A DNA stretch of 62,335 bases from positions 1 to 62,335 of the forward strand of contig BQIW01000014.1 in NCBI GenBank assembly GCA_021604105.1, written 5' to 3'. A program made the position numbers and the translations under genes. Source of the DNA: Nitrospirales bacterium (GTDB taxonomy: Bacteria; Nitrospirota; Nitrospiria; Nitrospirales; UBA8639). This document shows, piece by piece, positions 36,065 through 45,474 of the stretch; within the stretch, counting starts at the first letter, position 1; every line of letters begins with the position of its first letter. Below the pieces are notes generated by a model. It made no database searches, was not told where the DNA came from, and worked only from the letters and a program-made list of their open reading frames with translations.

Positions 36065-36119
36065 CAACGCATGGTGTTGCCCACAGGCTGGTCTTAATCC
36101 CAATGATTCCGTTTCAATT

Positions 36120-38720
36120 ATGAGCTCTTCCTCATCAAGCCGAAAAAGTATATTTCCTTTGATGCTTCATCTTAAGGAAAAAAATGGGATTAGGAGAATT
36201 CACGAACCGATCACTATGGGGCTTCCGTTTCCGAAGGGATTGGTGTCTGATTCGTCTGCTTTGGCAATGTATACAGAAAATAATGAGGTCATCCCTTTAC
36301 ACGTTCAGGTAACAGCTCGCTGGAGCGATCAGAGCATTCAATGGGCTTTGCTGGATCTTCTAGCCAGTGTGGAGCCGTATGAAACTCTCACGTATAGACT
36401 AACCTGTGAGGAGAGTCGGGCATTACAACTTAAACCTTCACCCCTAGTTTTTCTGCAAAATGCTGATACATGTATTGTGAAGACAGGTCTGGCCTCATTT
36501 TTCCTCAATCCCCATGTTTTTACTCCCTTTAGGCGGGTGATGGTTGATGGGGTTGATCGGTTAGATGAAAGCGGAAATTCTTTCATCCTGACGGACGGTG
36601 AAGGGCAGGAGCTTGAGGCACAAATTTCCAGCACGGTTGTGGAATGCGAGGGCCCCATTCGTTTGACGCTGAGATGTGAAGGGGTATTTTCCGGCGCCTC
36701 CTCAAGGGGACCCCGTTTCATTGGACGACTGACGTTTTATGCCGGAAGTGGCACGGTGATGCTTCAGTTTACTCTCCATAATTCTCAAGCAGCTCGCCAC
36801 CCTGGCGGGTGTTGGGATTTAGGAGATGAAGGTTCCTTCTTCTTTGAAGACCTTTCTTGGCTCCTGGCCTTACGAGATTCAGGGAAGAGTGTGCAGGGTT
36901 GGAATGTGAATCCCCATGAATCCATGAATTTTGGCGAATATTCCAGGATTGAAATTTACCAAGATTCTAGTGGAGGGCCAAATTGGAGCAGTTCCAATCA
37001 CGTCAATAAAGTTGGTCAAGTCAGGCAGAGGTGTTCAGGCTATCAAGTTATGCGAGATGGAAGAGTCCTACGCGAAGGAAAACGGGCCACCCCGTCCCTA
37101 TTTATCAAACAAGGCGAGATTGCTCTCGCCGGAACTATTCAAAATTTCTGGCAGAATTTCCCCACAGCCTTGGAAGCTGATGACAAAAGAATTTGTCTGC
37201 GTCTTTTTCCACATCAATTTGATGATATCTATGAGTTGCAAGGTGGAGAGCAAAAAACCCATACCTGTGTGGTAGCTTTCACGAGTTCGGCTAATCCGGA
37301 ATCCGCTATAAACTGGATACATGCGCCACTGAGACCGGTTATTTCACCAGAATGGTATGAAGGATCGAAGGCGATCCGGTATCTCTCTCCAAGAAATCAA
37401 GATAAGAATGTTGAGTATGGCCAGTTCATTGCCACAGCCATTCAAGAGCCCAACTCCTGGATTAGTCGGCGGGAACGAATTGATGAATATGGGTGGCGGA
37501 ACTTTGGCGAAATTTATGCTGATCATGAAGCCGTGAGGTCTCTGGAAAATCCTCCTTTGATCTCCCATTATAATAATCAATATGACGTCATTTTTGGATT
37601 ACTTCTTGAATATTTGAGGACAGGGGAAGAACGCTGGTTTTCTTTAATGCAGGACCTCGCTCGTCATGTGATCGATATTGACATCTATCATACCCAGGAA
37701 GATCGTCCTGCCTATAATGGTGGTTTGTTTTGGCATACGGATCATTATGTCGGTGCCGCTACCGCGACTCACCGTACTTATTCAAGGGTCAATAAAGAAA
37801 CGATGGGTGCTGATTCCTACGGCGGAGGGCCTTCCAATGAGCACAATTACACAACAGGACTCCTCTATTACTATTTTCTGACCGGAGACCCTCTGGGCGC
37901 TGAATCGGTGAAAGAATTGGCTGATTGGGTGATCGATATGGATGATTCCAATGGCACCATCCTGGGAGTATTGGATCGGCGGCCAACGGGTCGAGCAAGT
38001 TCTACCGTCGATCGTGCATACCATGGTCCCGGTAGAGGCGCTGGAAACTCGGTCAACGCGCTCCTCGATGCCTTTGTGCTGACGAGGAAAAGGCAATACC
38101 TCATGAAAGCCGAAGAATTGATCCGTCGATGTATTCATCCGTTGGATAACATTAGAAAACATCATCTTGAAGATATCGAACACCGGTGGTCGTATACGGT
38201 GTTTCTCTCGGTCTTGGGGAAATACCTTGACCTGAAGGTTGTAGAAGAAGAAGTGGATGAACACTATGCTTATGCACGGGAAGCCTTGCTCCATTATGCA
38301 GCATGGATGGCGGAAAATGAGGTGCCGTACAAACAGGTCCTACATCGGGTCGAGATTCCCTCGGAGACGTGGTCGGCACAAGATATGCGGAAAAGCCATG
38401 TTTTTAATCTTGCGGCGAAATATGCCGGAACACCGTTACGAGACGTATACCTAAAAAAAGCCAGGTTTTTCTTTGATGCCTGTTTAGTTGATTTGAAAAC
38501 CTTTGAAACAAACATGCTGACACGGCCGGTGGTTCTTCTTATGACCAATGGCTATGTACAGGAGTATTTCGATCTTCATCCTGATGAGTCAGCTCCTGTG
38601 CCCAAGCACATCAATGATTTCGGGATGCCGAAGCAGTTTACTCCCCAAATGAATGAGGTCTATAGGCTGCGTGAAATAATTGCTGGCATCATCGGATCAT
38701 TGAAAGGTGTGTTCCGGTAA
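36120..38720 (+). CDS. YetA/PcRGLX-like protein (RIFT barrel plus alpha/alpha toroid), likely polysaccharide-active
   Basis: This protein of about 866 residues has an N-terminal RIFT-like barrel (HEPITMGLPFPKG, DQSIQWALLDLLASV), a central beta-sandwich (TFYAGSGTVMLQFTLH, HPGGCWDL) and a C-terminal alpha/alpha toroid (NNQYDVIFGLLLEYLRTG, YNGGLFWHTDHY, GPSNEHNYTTGLLYYYFLTGD). This is the architecture of PcRGLX/YetA-type proteins, which include exo-rhamnogalacturonan lyases. No signal peptide is seen at the chosen start, which is odd for a lyase of an exported polymer. The start at 36120 lacks a clear ribosome-binding site, so it could begin earlier (36039), overlapping the previous gene. Substrate and even catalysis are unproven. 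Confidence 0.7.
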   Translation: MSSSSSSRKSIFPLMLHLKEKNGIRRIHEPITMGLPFPKGLVSDSSALAMYTENNEVIPLHVQVTARWSDQSIQWALLDLLASVEPYETLTYRLTCEESRALQLKPSPLVFLQNADTCIVKTGLASFFLNPHVFTPFRRVMVDGVDRLDESGNSFILTDGEGQELEAQISSTVVECEGPIRLTLRCEGVFSGASSRGPRFIGRLTFYAGSGTVMLQFTLHNSQAARHPGGCWDLGDEGSFFFEDLSWLLALRDSGKSVQGWNVNPHESMNFGEYSRIEIYQDSSGGPNWSSSNHVNKVGQVRQRCSGYQVMRDGRVLREGKRATPSLFIKQGEIALAGTIQNFWQNFPTALEADDKRICLRLFPHQFDDIYELQGGEQKTHTCVVAFTSSANPESAINWIHAPLRPVISPEWYEGSKAIRYLSPRNQDKNVEYGQFIATAIQEPNSWISRRERIDEYGWRNFGEIYADHEAVRSLENPPLISHYNNQYDVIFGLLLEYLRTGEERWFSLMQDLARHVIDIDIYHTQEDRPAYNGGLFWHTDHYVGAATATHRTYSRVNKETMGADSYGGGPSNEHNYTTGLLYYYFLTGDPLGAESVKELADWVIDMDDSNGTILGVLDRRPTGRASSTVDRAYHGPGRGAGNSVNALLDAFVLTRKRQYLMKAEELIRRCIHPLDNIRKHHLEDIEHRWSYTVFLSVLGKYLDLKVVEEEVDEHYAYAREALLHYAAWMAENEVPYKQVLHRVEIPSETWSAQDMRKSHVFNLAAKYAGTPLRDVYLKKARFFFDACLVDLKTFETNMLTRPVVLLMTNGYVQEYFDLHPDESAPVPKHINDFGMPKQFTPQMNEVYRLREIIAGIIGSLKGVFR

Positions 38721-38724
38721 TTTT

Positions 38725-39900
38725 ATGGCAAATGTTCGGTTGCTTGAACTTCGGAATACCTATAAATGGGGTGGTGGCCCGGATAAAACGATCTTGCTGT
38801 CTGCGGAACAGCACGATCCTGTAAGAGTATCTGTTGTAGTTTCCTATGTCCGTGACGAGCGGGATCATGAGTTTCAAATCACCAAAAAGGCACGTGAAAA
38901 GGGACTTACTTTCTACGAAATTCCTGAAAAAGGAAAGCTGGATCTCAGGGTGATTTGGGCTCTTCAGGACATTGTGCTACGGCATGATATTAATCTTATC
39001 CATGGGCATGATTATAAAAGCGACTTTTTCGCTTATTGCCTCAAAATTTTGTTGAGAAAACGTGAGTTGGCAGTGATGTCAACGGCTCATGCCTGGGTCA
39101 TGTTGGGGCCACGAGGGGCGTTCTATCGATGGCTGGACCTTTTTCTCATGAAGCGGTTTGATCACCTCATCGCAGTTTCAACAGCGACTAAAGAGGAAAT
39201 GGTTTCTGCGGGAGTGCCGGAATCCATGATTACTATGATCCATAATGCCATTGATACGAATGTTTGGTCCCCATCAGTGGTGAGGGTCACGCTCCGCAAA
39301 GAGTTGGGGTTAGGGAGTGAGTATCCAGTGATTGGTTATGTGGGACGTATCATGCCGGAGAAAGATTTGGAAACGTGGTTGCGGGCTGCGGCATTGGTAT
39401 TCAAACGGTTCAAGGAAGCCAGGTTTCTCCTCGTAGGGGAGGGAAGTGAAGGGTCAACAACCCTTTCTCAATTGGTCAAACTAGCCAAAGAATTGGGGAT
39501 TTCAGATCGTGTGATATATCCTGGATATCGAAGTATTCTTCAGCCCGTTTATGCTGCATTTGATCTGTTTGTTTTAAGCTCCAAGCGGGAAGGGTTGCCG
39601 AATAGCATATTGGAGGCTATGGCGATGGGCTTGCCTGTTGTGACAACAGATGTGGCCGGTGCCAAGGAATTGGTCGTCGATGGGGAGACCGGTTTCGTAG
39701 TTTCCCAAGGGAATGTAAACGAATTGGCCGAAGCCATGGTGAAAATTTTGGAAAATAAGCAACTCCGGGCCCAAATGGGAACGGCAGGTCGTCTACGAGT
39801 AGAAGCCCAGTTTTCTTTTGCAAAACGATTGGCTTCTGTGGAAGATCTTTATGAGAAAATTTTAGAAAAGGCAGGAATTTTAGAAAAGAGTAAAGTTTAA
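38725..39900 (+). CDS. Glycosyltransferase family 4
   Basis: This 391-residue GT-B enzyme begins MANVRLLELRNTYKWGGGPD and continues with INLIHGHDYKSDF, LIAVSTATKEEM, the donor domain IGYVGRIMPEKDL, FLLVGEGSEG, VIYPGYR and the EX7E motif KREGLPNSILEAMAMGLPVV. These are clear GT4 signatures. It likely adds one sugar of the repeat unit. The ATG at 38725 follows the stop of the YetA-like gene by 4 nt; an in-frame TTG-type start at 38707 overlaps it. It ends the second glycosyltransferase run; two oxidoreductase genes follow after 185 nt. Confidence 0.92.
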   Translation: MANVRLLELRNTYKWGGGPDKTILLSAEQHDPVRVSVVVSYVRDERDHEFQITKKAREKGLTFYEIPEKGKLDLRVIWALQDIVLRHDINLIHGHDYKSDFFAYCLKILLRKRELAVMSTAHAWVMLGPRGAFYRWLDLFLMKRFDHLIAVSTATKEEMVSAGVPESMITMIHNAIDTNVWSPSVVRVTLRKELGLGSEYPVIGYVGRIMPEKDLETWLRAAALVFKRFKEARFLLVGEGSEGSTTLSQLVKLAKELGISDRVIYPGYRSILQPVYAAFDLFVLSSKREGLPNSILEAMAMGLPVVTTDVAGAKELVVDGETGFVVSQGNVNELAEAMVKILENKQLRAQMGTAGRLRVEAQFSFAKRLASVEDLYEKILEKAGILEKSKV

Positions 39901-40085
39901 CATCTGAACCCTTTGCCGATATATTGCTTTAAAAAAATATGAGGGGGAAAAGATGAAGGGATGTTCTTTTTACCTTTTTCAAAGAGAAGTTCATGGGGTT
40001 GTGCGGACCATATAAAGTATTAACTTGGACGTAGGATCAAACGCTCAAGGTTTCATCACCCAATGGAGTATCCTGGGTCTGTTCT

Positions 40086-41207
40086 ATGCGGAATGGGATT
40101 ATGAAAATTTCCACTGGAAACCAAGCAAGGAAGGACAATATTAATTGGGGCATTTTAGGAACAGGTATGATTTCCCATCATTTTGCGGAAGGCCTGAGGA
40201 ATGTGCCTGGTGTCCAATTGCTGGCTGTGGGGAGTAGAAGTTCAGTTAAAGCCGAAGAATTTGCGCGGCAATTCTCTGTGCTCCGGGCATATGGAAGTTT
40301 TGAAGAGCTGGTGAGAGATAAGGATGTCGATGTTATTTACATTGCTACACCCAGTCAATTTCACAAGGAACATTGTCTCCTCTGTCTTGAAGCCGGAAAG
40401 GCCGTATTGTGCGAGAAGCCCTTCACTCATGATGCGGGACAAGCGGAAGAGGTTATTTCTCTTGCTCGGAAAAAAGAGCTGTTTTGTATGGAAGCTATGT
40501 GGATGCGTTTCCTGCCGATTATGGGGAAATTGCAGAAATTACTTGCGGACAATACCATTGGCGACGTCCGCATGGTCATGGCTGATTTGGGATTCGCTTC
40601 CTCCTGTGGACTCAAAGGCACCCAAGATTATGATAGAGGCAAAGGAGCGTTGTTGGATCTTGGCGTTTACCCTCTTTCTCTGGTTTTTTTTCTTTTAGGT
40701 AAACCCGTACAGGTTCTTAGCCAAGTATCGATAAATGCCGTTGGGGTTGATGAGCAGTTGGCGGCTATCATGCGTTATCCAGGTGGAGAACTTGGCATTA
40801 TCTCTGCCAGTAAACTCGCTTCGTTGTCGGGTGAGGGACTGATTGTCGGAACGCGTGGCCAAATTCGGATTCATGCCCCGTTATATCGTCCTCATAAGCT
40901 GACAATTTCATTGTCCCCCAATCTTGGGGACTCTTCCAAACCACCATCTAGTTGGTTAATGAGAATCAGACGAAACTCTATATTAAGGGCCATGTACTTC
41001 CGATTCGAAGATATTTTCGGATTGGTTTTAGGGAAACGTGACCAGAAAATAGTTGTGGAGCCATTTGAAGGTAACGGTTATAACTATGAAATAGGCGAAG
41101 TGGTTCGTTGTCTCCGCGAGGGGCACTGTGAGAGTCAAGTCATGTCGCTCGACGAAACCTTAAATATTATGAAAACATTGGATGTGATTCGCCACCAGTG
41201 GAGATGA
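40086..41207 (+). CDS. Gfo/Idh/MocA family oxidoreductase (first of pair)
   Basis: This 373-residue protein has the NAD(P) loop WGILGTGMISHHF near residues 20-32, VIYIATPSQFHKEH, VLCEKPFTHDAGQAEE (the CEKP lysine), and a C-terminal alpha/beta domain with LDLGVYPLSLV. The family oxidises or reduces sugars or cyclitols and often makes keto- or amino-sugar nucleotides for EPS. The start may be ATG 40086 or ATG 40101. A second member follows 35 nt downstream, so the two may act in sequence on one nucleotide sugar; which one cannot be told. Confidence 0.85.
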   Translation: MRNGIMKISTGNQARKDNINWGILGTGMISHHFAEGLRNVPGVQLLAVGSRSSVKAEEFARQFSVLRAYGSFEELVRDKDVDVIYIATPSQFHKEHCLLCLEAGKAVLCEKPFTHDAGQAEEVISLARKKELFCMEAMWMRFLPIMGKLQKLLADNTIGDVRMVMADLGFASSCGLKGTQDYDRGKGALLDLGVYPLSLVFFLLGKPVQVLSQVSINAVGVDEQLAAIMRYPGGELGIISASKLASLSGEGLIVGTRGQIRIHAPLYRPHKLTISLSPNLGDSSKPPSSWLMRIRRNSILRAMYFRFEDIFGLVLGKRDQKIVVEPFEGNGYNYEIGEVVRCLREGHCESQVMSLDETLNIMKTLDVIRHQWR

Positions 41208-41242
41208 TTCAAATTTTTTTGAAATAGATGGTCTTATTTTTT

Positions 41243-42394
41243 ATGCGTATTGCAATCATTGGTTGTGGCTTCGTTGCTGATTATTATTTGAAAGCCCTCA
41301 CGGCTTATCCGGAATTGAAAATCACGGGTGTGATGGATATTGATAAAGAGCGGGCTAAGCGCTTTGCGGCTTTCTATCGCCTTGCTATCTATCAGACTAT
41401 GGAAGAATTGTTGGCTGATACTCGTGTGGATCTGGTTTTGAATTTAACAAACCCCCACAGCCACTATTCTGTTTCTCACGCCTGTCTAGAGGCTGGTAAG
41501 CATGTATATTCCGAGAAGCCATTAGCTATGGTCTTCTCGGAAGCTGAGCAACTCGTTCTTTTAGCAGAGCAAAAAAGCCTCTACATCACTTCTGCTCCCT
41601 GTAGTCTTCTTGGTGAGACCGCACAGACCATCTGGAGAGCCTTGCGGCAAAATGCAATAGGATCAGTTCGGTTGGTTTATGCCGAGATGGACGACGGCTT
41701 GATACACCGAATGCGCTATAACAAGTGGACCACCGATTCCGGCGCTCCGTGGCCCTACAAAGATGAATTTGAAGTTGGATGTACTATTGAACATGCAGGG
41801 TATTATCTTACATGGCTAACGGCGTTTTTTGGACCTGCCAAATCCGTGACTTCCTTTGCTCGCTGCCTTATTCCCAACAAGCTGACTCCTGTACCACTGA
41901 ATGTTATCTCTCCTGATTTTACATTAGCCAGTATTGAATTTGCTTCAGGCGTAGTGGCCAGATTGACTTGCAGTATTATCGCTCCACACGATCATAGTTT
42001 ACGGATTTTTGGAGATGAAGGAGTCCTTTCCATCAACGAGTGCTGGAATTACAGATCGCCGGTTAATATAAAGTACCGTACTAAGCTGAGCCTATGGGCG
42101 GAGAAATATCACTTCCTTAGTTTATTGCCAGGAATCGCGGCAAAAAAATTGCCCCTCGTTCGCAAAAAAAACACTGGAGATGGTTATAAGGGTACCGACC
42201 AAATGGATTTTGGTAGGGGGGTCGCGGAAATGGCAAATGCCATATCTGAAATGCGGCCTTGTCGGATGTCGGCCAAACATGCCTTACATGTAAATGAGCT
42301 CACATTGGCCATCCAATATCCGGAAAAGATGGGGTGTCCACGCACCTTGATCTCTTCGTTTGGAGAACTTGAGCCTATGCCATGGGCATTGTAA
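41243..42394 (+). CDS. Gfo/Idh/MocA family oxidoreductase (second of pair)
   Basis: This 383-residue protein starts MRIAIIGCGFVADYYLKAL and has NLTNPHSHYSVSHACLEAGKHVYSEKP, the family core with the EKP lysine, an ASPDFTLASIEF-like C-terminal domain and LRIFGDEGVL. It is similar in fold but clearly different in sequence from the upstream member, so the two are not a recent duplication. It likely works on a nucleotide sugar in the EPS pathway. The ATG at 41243 is preferred over an in-frame ATG at 41228 because the Rossmann fold starts there. Confidence 0.85.
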   Translation: MRIAIIGCGFVADYYLKALTAYPELKITGVMDIDKERAKRFAAFYRLAIYQTMEELLADTRVDLVLNLTNPHSHYSVSHACLEAGKHVYSEKPLAMVFSEAEQLVLLAEQKSLYITSAPCSLLGETAQTIWRALRQNAIGSVRLVYAEMDDGLIHRMRYNKWTTDSGAPWPYKDEFEVGCTIEHAGYYLTWLTAFFGPAKSVTSFARCLIPNKLTPVPLNVISPDFTLASIEFASGVVARLTCSIIAPHDHSLRIFGDEGVLSINECWNYRSPVNIKYRTKLSLWAEKYHFLSLLPGIAAKKLPLVRKKNTGDGYKGTDQMDFGRGVAEMANAISEMRPCRMSAKHALHVNELTLAIQYPEKMGCPRTLISSFGELEPMPWAL

Positions 42395-42664
42395 ATAACA
42401 GTCAAAAGGAATACACAATGGCTATGTAAATAGGAGCTAAGGAATTAGTGATCTCTAATGTTCACCGTTTCCAAAAAAGGTAAAACCGAAAAATCTGGCG
42501 ATGAAACTGATAGAAAGAGGGCAGACAATAATATGAATTCATTGTTTAGCGAACCAAGCCTTAAAACAAATTTAAAATTTATAGTGAGTTATCCGTATAG
42601 TAGCTTTGTTCACCAGATTGGTATTGCTTGGTGTAGGTTCCATAATTAATGTGAGATTGAGTTA

Positions 42665-44557
42665 ATGTGTGGAATCTGCGGGAAATTATATTTTGCTCAA
42701 AGACATATGGTCGCCAAGGAAGAACTCCTTGACATGTCTGCCACCCTTATTCATCGGGGCCCGGATGGTCAAGGCATTTGGATAAACCGTAACATTGGAT
42801 TGGCTCACCGTCGGTTGGCTATTATTGATTTGCGGGAAGAAGCCAATCAACCAATGAGCAACGAAGATGGAACTGTTTGGATTACATTCAATGGCGAAAT
42901 ATATAATTTTCATGAACTACGTAAGACGCTTGAGAGCCAGGGCCATGTGTTCCGCACGCAGAGTGATACAGAGACCATTATCCATGCCTATGAGGAATAC
43001 GGGCGAGACTGTGTATCAAAATTGAGAGGGATGTTTGCGTTTGCGATTTGGGATTCTCGGAAGAAGACCCTCTTCCTGGCACGAGATCGGGTAGGGAAAA
43101 AGCCGCTTTACTATTGTGTTCTGCCAGATCGGTTTGTCTTTGGCTCAGAAATCAAAGCCCTCCTTATTGATGCCAATGTGCCTCGCCAGCCCGATTACGC
43201 CGCCCTTGATCACTTTTTGGCCTTGCAATACATTCCTGCTCCATTAACCGCCTTTCGGCACATAAAGAAGCTTCCGGCTGCGCATTGGGTGGAAGTGCGT
43301 GATGGGCGAGTGCACATTGAGCGATACTGGAAGCTTCAGTCCACCCCTAAGCGGGTCATTACTATGCCAGAGGCTATTGAGGAGTTTAAGTGGCGTATGG
43401 CGGAAGCGGTTCGGCTTCGAATGGTCAGCGATGTGCCTCTCGGGGCGTTCCTCAGTGGTGGCATTGATTCAAGTGCTGTGGTGGCCAACATGGCGCAGCA
43501 GACCGGAAGCCCTGTGCAAACCTTCTGCGTGGGGTTCCAAGATGCCGCCTTTGATGAGCGGGCCTATGCTCGTGTGGTGGCCGAAAAGTATGGCACCAAG
43601 CATACAGAGTTGATTGTGCAAGCCCCTGTTACGGATATTCTTCCAAAGTTGGCGTGGCACTATGATGAACCCTTTGGAGATTCCTCGGCCGTCCCGAGTT
43701 ATGCGATTGCCCAGCTAACGCGAAAACATGTCACTGTGGTCTTGAATGGAGACGGAGGGGACGAAAGCTTTGCCGGCTATGACCGGTATGTTACTGATCG
43801 GCGTGTTCGACTGGCCGACCGGATTCCTTTGAAAGCCCGGCAGTATCTTCATGCGGGGCTTCAATGCCTTCCGCCATCCTGGAGGCAACTTCACCCCTTA
43901 AAAAAACTCATCCGAATCGCAGGGGTGTTGGCTCAGGATCCCCAAAGGCGGTATGCACGATGGAATGCTCATTTTTTTCCTGAAGATCGGCAGCAGCTCT
44001 ATTCGCAAGACTTTCAGATTGAGGTGGCCTCCAGTGATCCGGAAGGGCTCTTCGTGAAAGTGTTTTCAGAAACCACCACAGACAATTTCACGGATTGGGC
44101 TTTGGAAGCTGATGTCGAACTCTATTTGGTTGATGACCTCCTTGTGAAAATGGATCGGGCCACGATGGCCCATTCCTTGGAGGCGCGTTCGCCATTTCTT
44201 GACCACCAGCTTATGGAATTTGCCGCGTCCCTTCCGACCCATTTCAAACTGTCCGGCTCTCAGACCAAGGCTCTCCTTAAGGCTGCAATGCGTGGCATGT
44301 TACCGGATAGCCTTTTGGATCGTCCCAAGATGGGTTTCTCGGTCCCTTTGAGTAGTTGGTTCAGGAACGAACTACGGGAAATGGCAGGAGATACATTGAC
44401 TTCTCAAAGGGCCAGAGACCGAGGGTATTTCTGTCCTGATGCTGTCGAGGATTTGTTAGAGTCTCACTGGAAAGGACAAGCCGATCATTCTGGGAAATTA
44501 TGGGATTTATTCATGTTGGAATTGTGGCATCAGACCTTCATAGACAAAGCGTATTAA
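42665..44557 (+). CDS. asnB: Asparagine synthase-like amidotransferase (XrtA-associated type)
   Basis: This 630-residue protein starts MCGICGKLYF with the catalytic Cys2 of an N-terminal glutamine amidotransferase domain (RGPDGQG, AHRRLAIIDL, FNGEIYN). A C-terminal AsnB synthetase domain follows with the PP-motif FLSGGIDSSAV and LNGDGGDESFAGYDRY. AsnB forms an amide from Asp or another acid with ATP and glutamine. Copies in XrtA loci (TIGR03108-like) are thought to amidate sugar acids of the EPS rather than make free asparagine; that is family knowledge plus context. The ribosome-binding site is weak. A 0.9-kb gap follows. Confidence 0.9.
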   Translation: MCGICGKLYFAQRHMVAKEELLDMSATLIHRGPDGQGIWINRNIGLAHRRLAIIDLREEANQPMSNEDGTVWITFNGEIYNFHELRKTLESQGHVFRTQSDTETIIHAYEEYGRDCVSKLRGMFAFAIWDSRKKTLFLARDRVGKKPLYYCVLPDRFVFGSEIKALLIDANVPRQPDYAALDHFLALQYIPAPLTAFRHIKKLPAAHWVEVRDGRVHIERYWKLQSTPKRVITMPEAIEEFKWRMAEAVRLRMVSDVPLGAFLSGGIDSSAVVANMAQQTGSPVQTFCVGFQDAAFDERAYARVVAEKYGTKHTELIVQAPVTDILPKLAWHYDEPFGDSSAVPSYAIAQLTRKHVTVVLNGDGGDESFAGYDRYVTDRRVRLADRIPLKARQYLHAGLQCLPPSWRQLHPLKKLIRIAGVLAQDPQRRYARWNAHFFPEDRQQLYSQDFQIEVASSDPEGLFVKVFSETTTDNFTDWALEADVELYLVDDLLVKMDRATMAHSLEARSPFLDHQLMEFAASLPTHFKLSGSQTKALLKAAMRGMLPDSLLDRPKMGFSVPLSSWFRNELREMAGDTLTSQRARDRGYFCPDAVEDLLESHWKGQADHSGKLWDLFMLELWHQTFIDKAY

Positions 44558-45474
44558 TTCCATTCTTCTTGGCGGGTGTTGCAATTCCTTGCAAAGGGTT
44601 GAAGTTTTTTACTCTTATAGTATCCCTCCCAACCTATCTATTTGATTATCCTGGGGCTTTCTATCTCGCTTGGGTATCTAACTGTAGGGGCGTTATGTCA
44701 GAAAGGATAGCTCACCCTGTGGAATATGCCTCCCTTCGAGATCCCACTTTTCGCTGAATTGATTGCCTTCCGAATTCCTATCATTGAAATTTCCCTCCTG
44801 ATCTTGACCGGGCGCAATGGGGAATGCCGAGTCCATGCATTCAAGATTGCTTGGGACGTCACCGATAAAATTTAAAGGTGGACGAATTCGTATCCGGTCA
44901 ACTCCTCCATTACCTGGCTCATGTGGTTGCGGCATTTGGTTATGGATCATGAATCAGCCTTAATCATCATGTTGATTTGGAATTGATGGTGGGCGGATCC
45001 GGCCTAGTGGAGAAGGAAGCAAAACTTGACGGATTCCTAAAACATAACTCATCTAAAATTTCCTACTTCATCAATCCCAGCTCTACCATTCATAAAAAAT
45101 TTCATTCCTAATTCACCCCACGATGCAATTCGGACCCTTCTGCAATGATATCTAGATGACTTAGCCTTGAGGGAATTTTTCGTTGAACACTTATCATCTT
45201 GTGAGTGTAAAGAGATCATCGGATAAAAAATTCTTTGTCACCGTTTGCATTAGGTCGATTTCCGTTTAGGTTAAAACTATGGCATGTGTTGGAGAGTTAT
45301 ATTTAGTGCACTCTTGCCTAAATGGTCTTTCCTAGCATCAGGGTCTAAAGGAAATGATCTCGAGTATGACGCTATTGATCCGGTTGCTTAGGCAACTGTG
45401 TGCAATGAATCCGCCCTTCCAGGGAAACCCACGAATGGTCTGTGAACAAAAGTAAATTGCAAAGATTCTTCTAA
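44558..45474. other. 0.9-kb gap with no recognised gene
   Basis: No gene is supported by family features. A minus-strand 85-codon frame (44693-44950) has a protein-like composition but no known family and a weak start, so it may be a remnant. No RNA, repeat or terminator was recognised. Confidence 0.35.

Noticed and set aside
44693-44950. 85-codon minus-strand ORF in the 0.9-kb gap
   Set aside because: The protein-like composition is suggestive, but no family, poor start signal and no conserved context.
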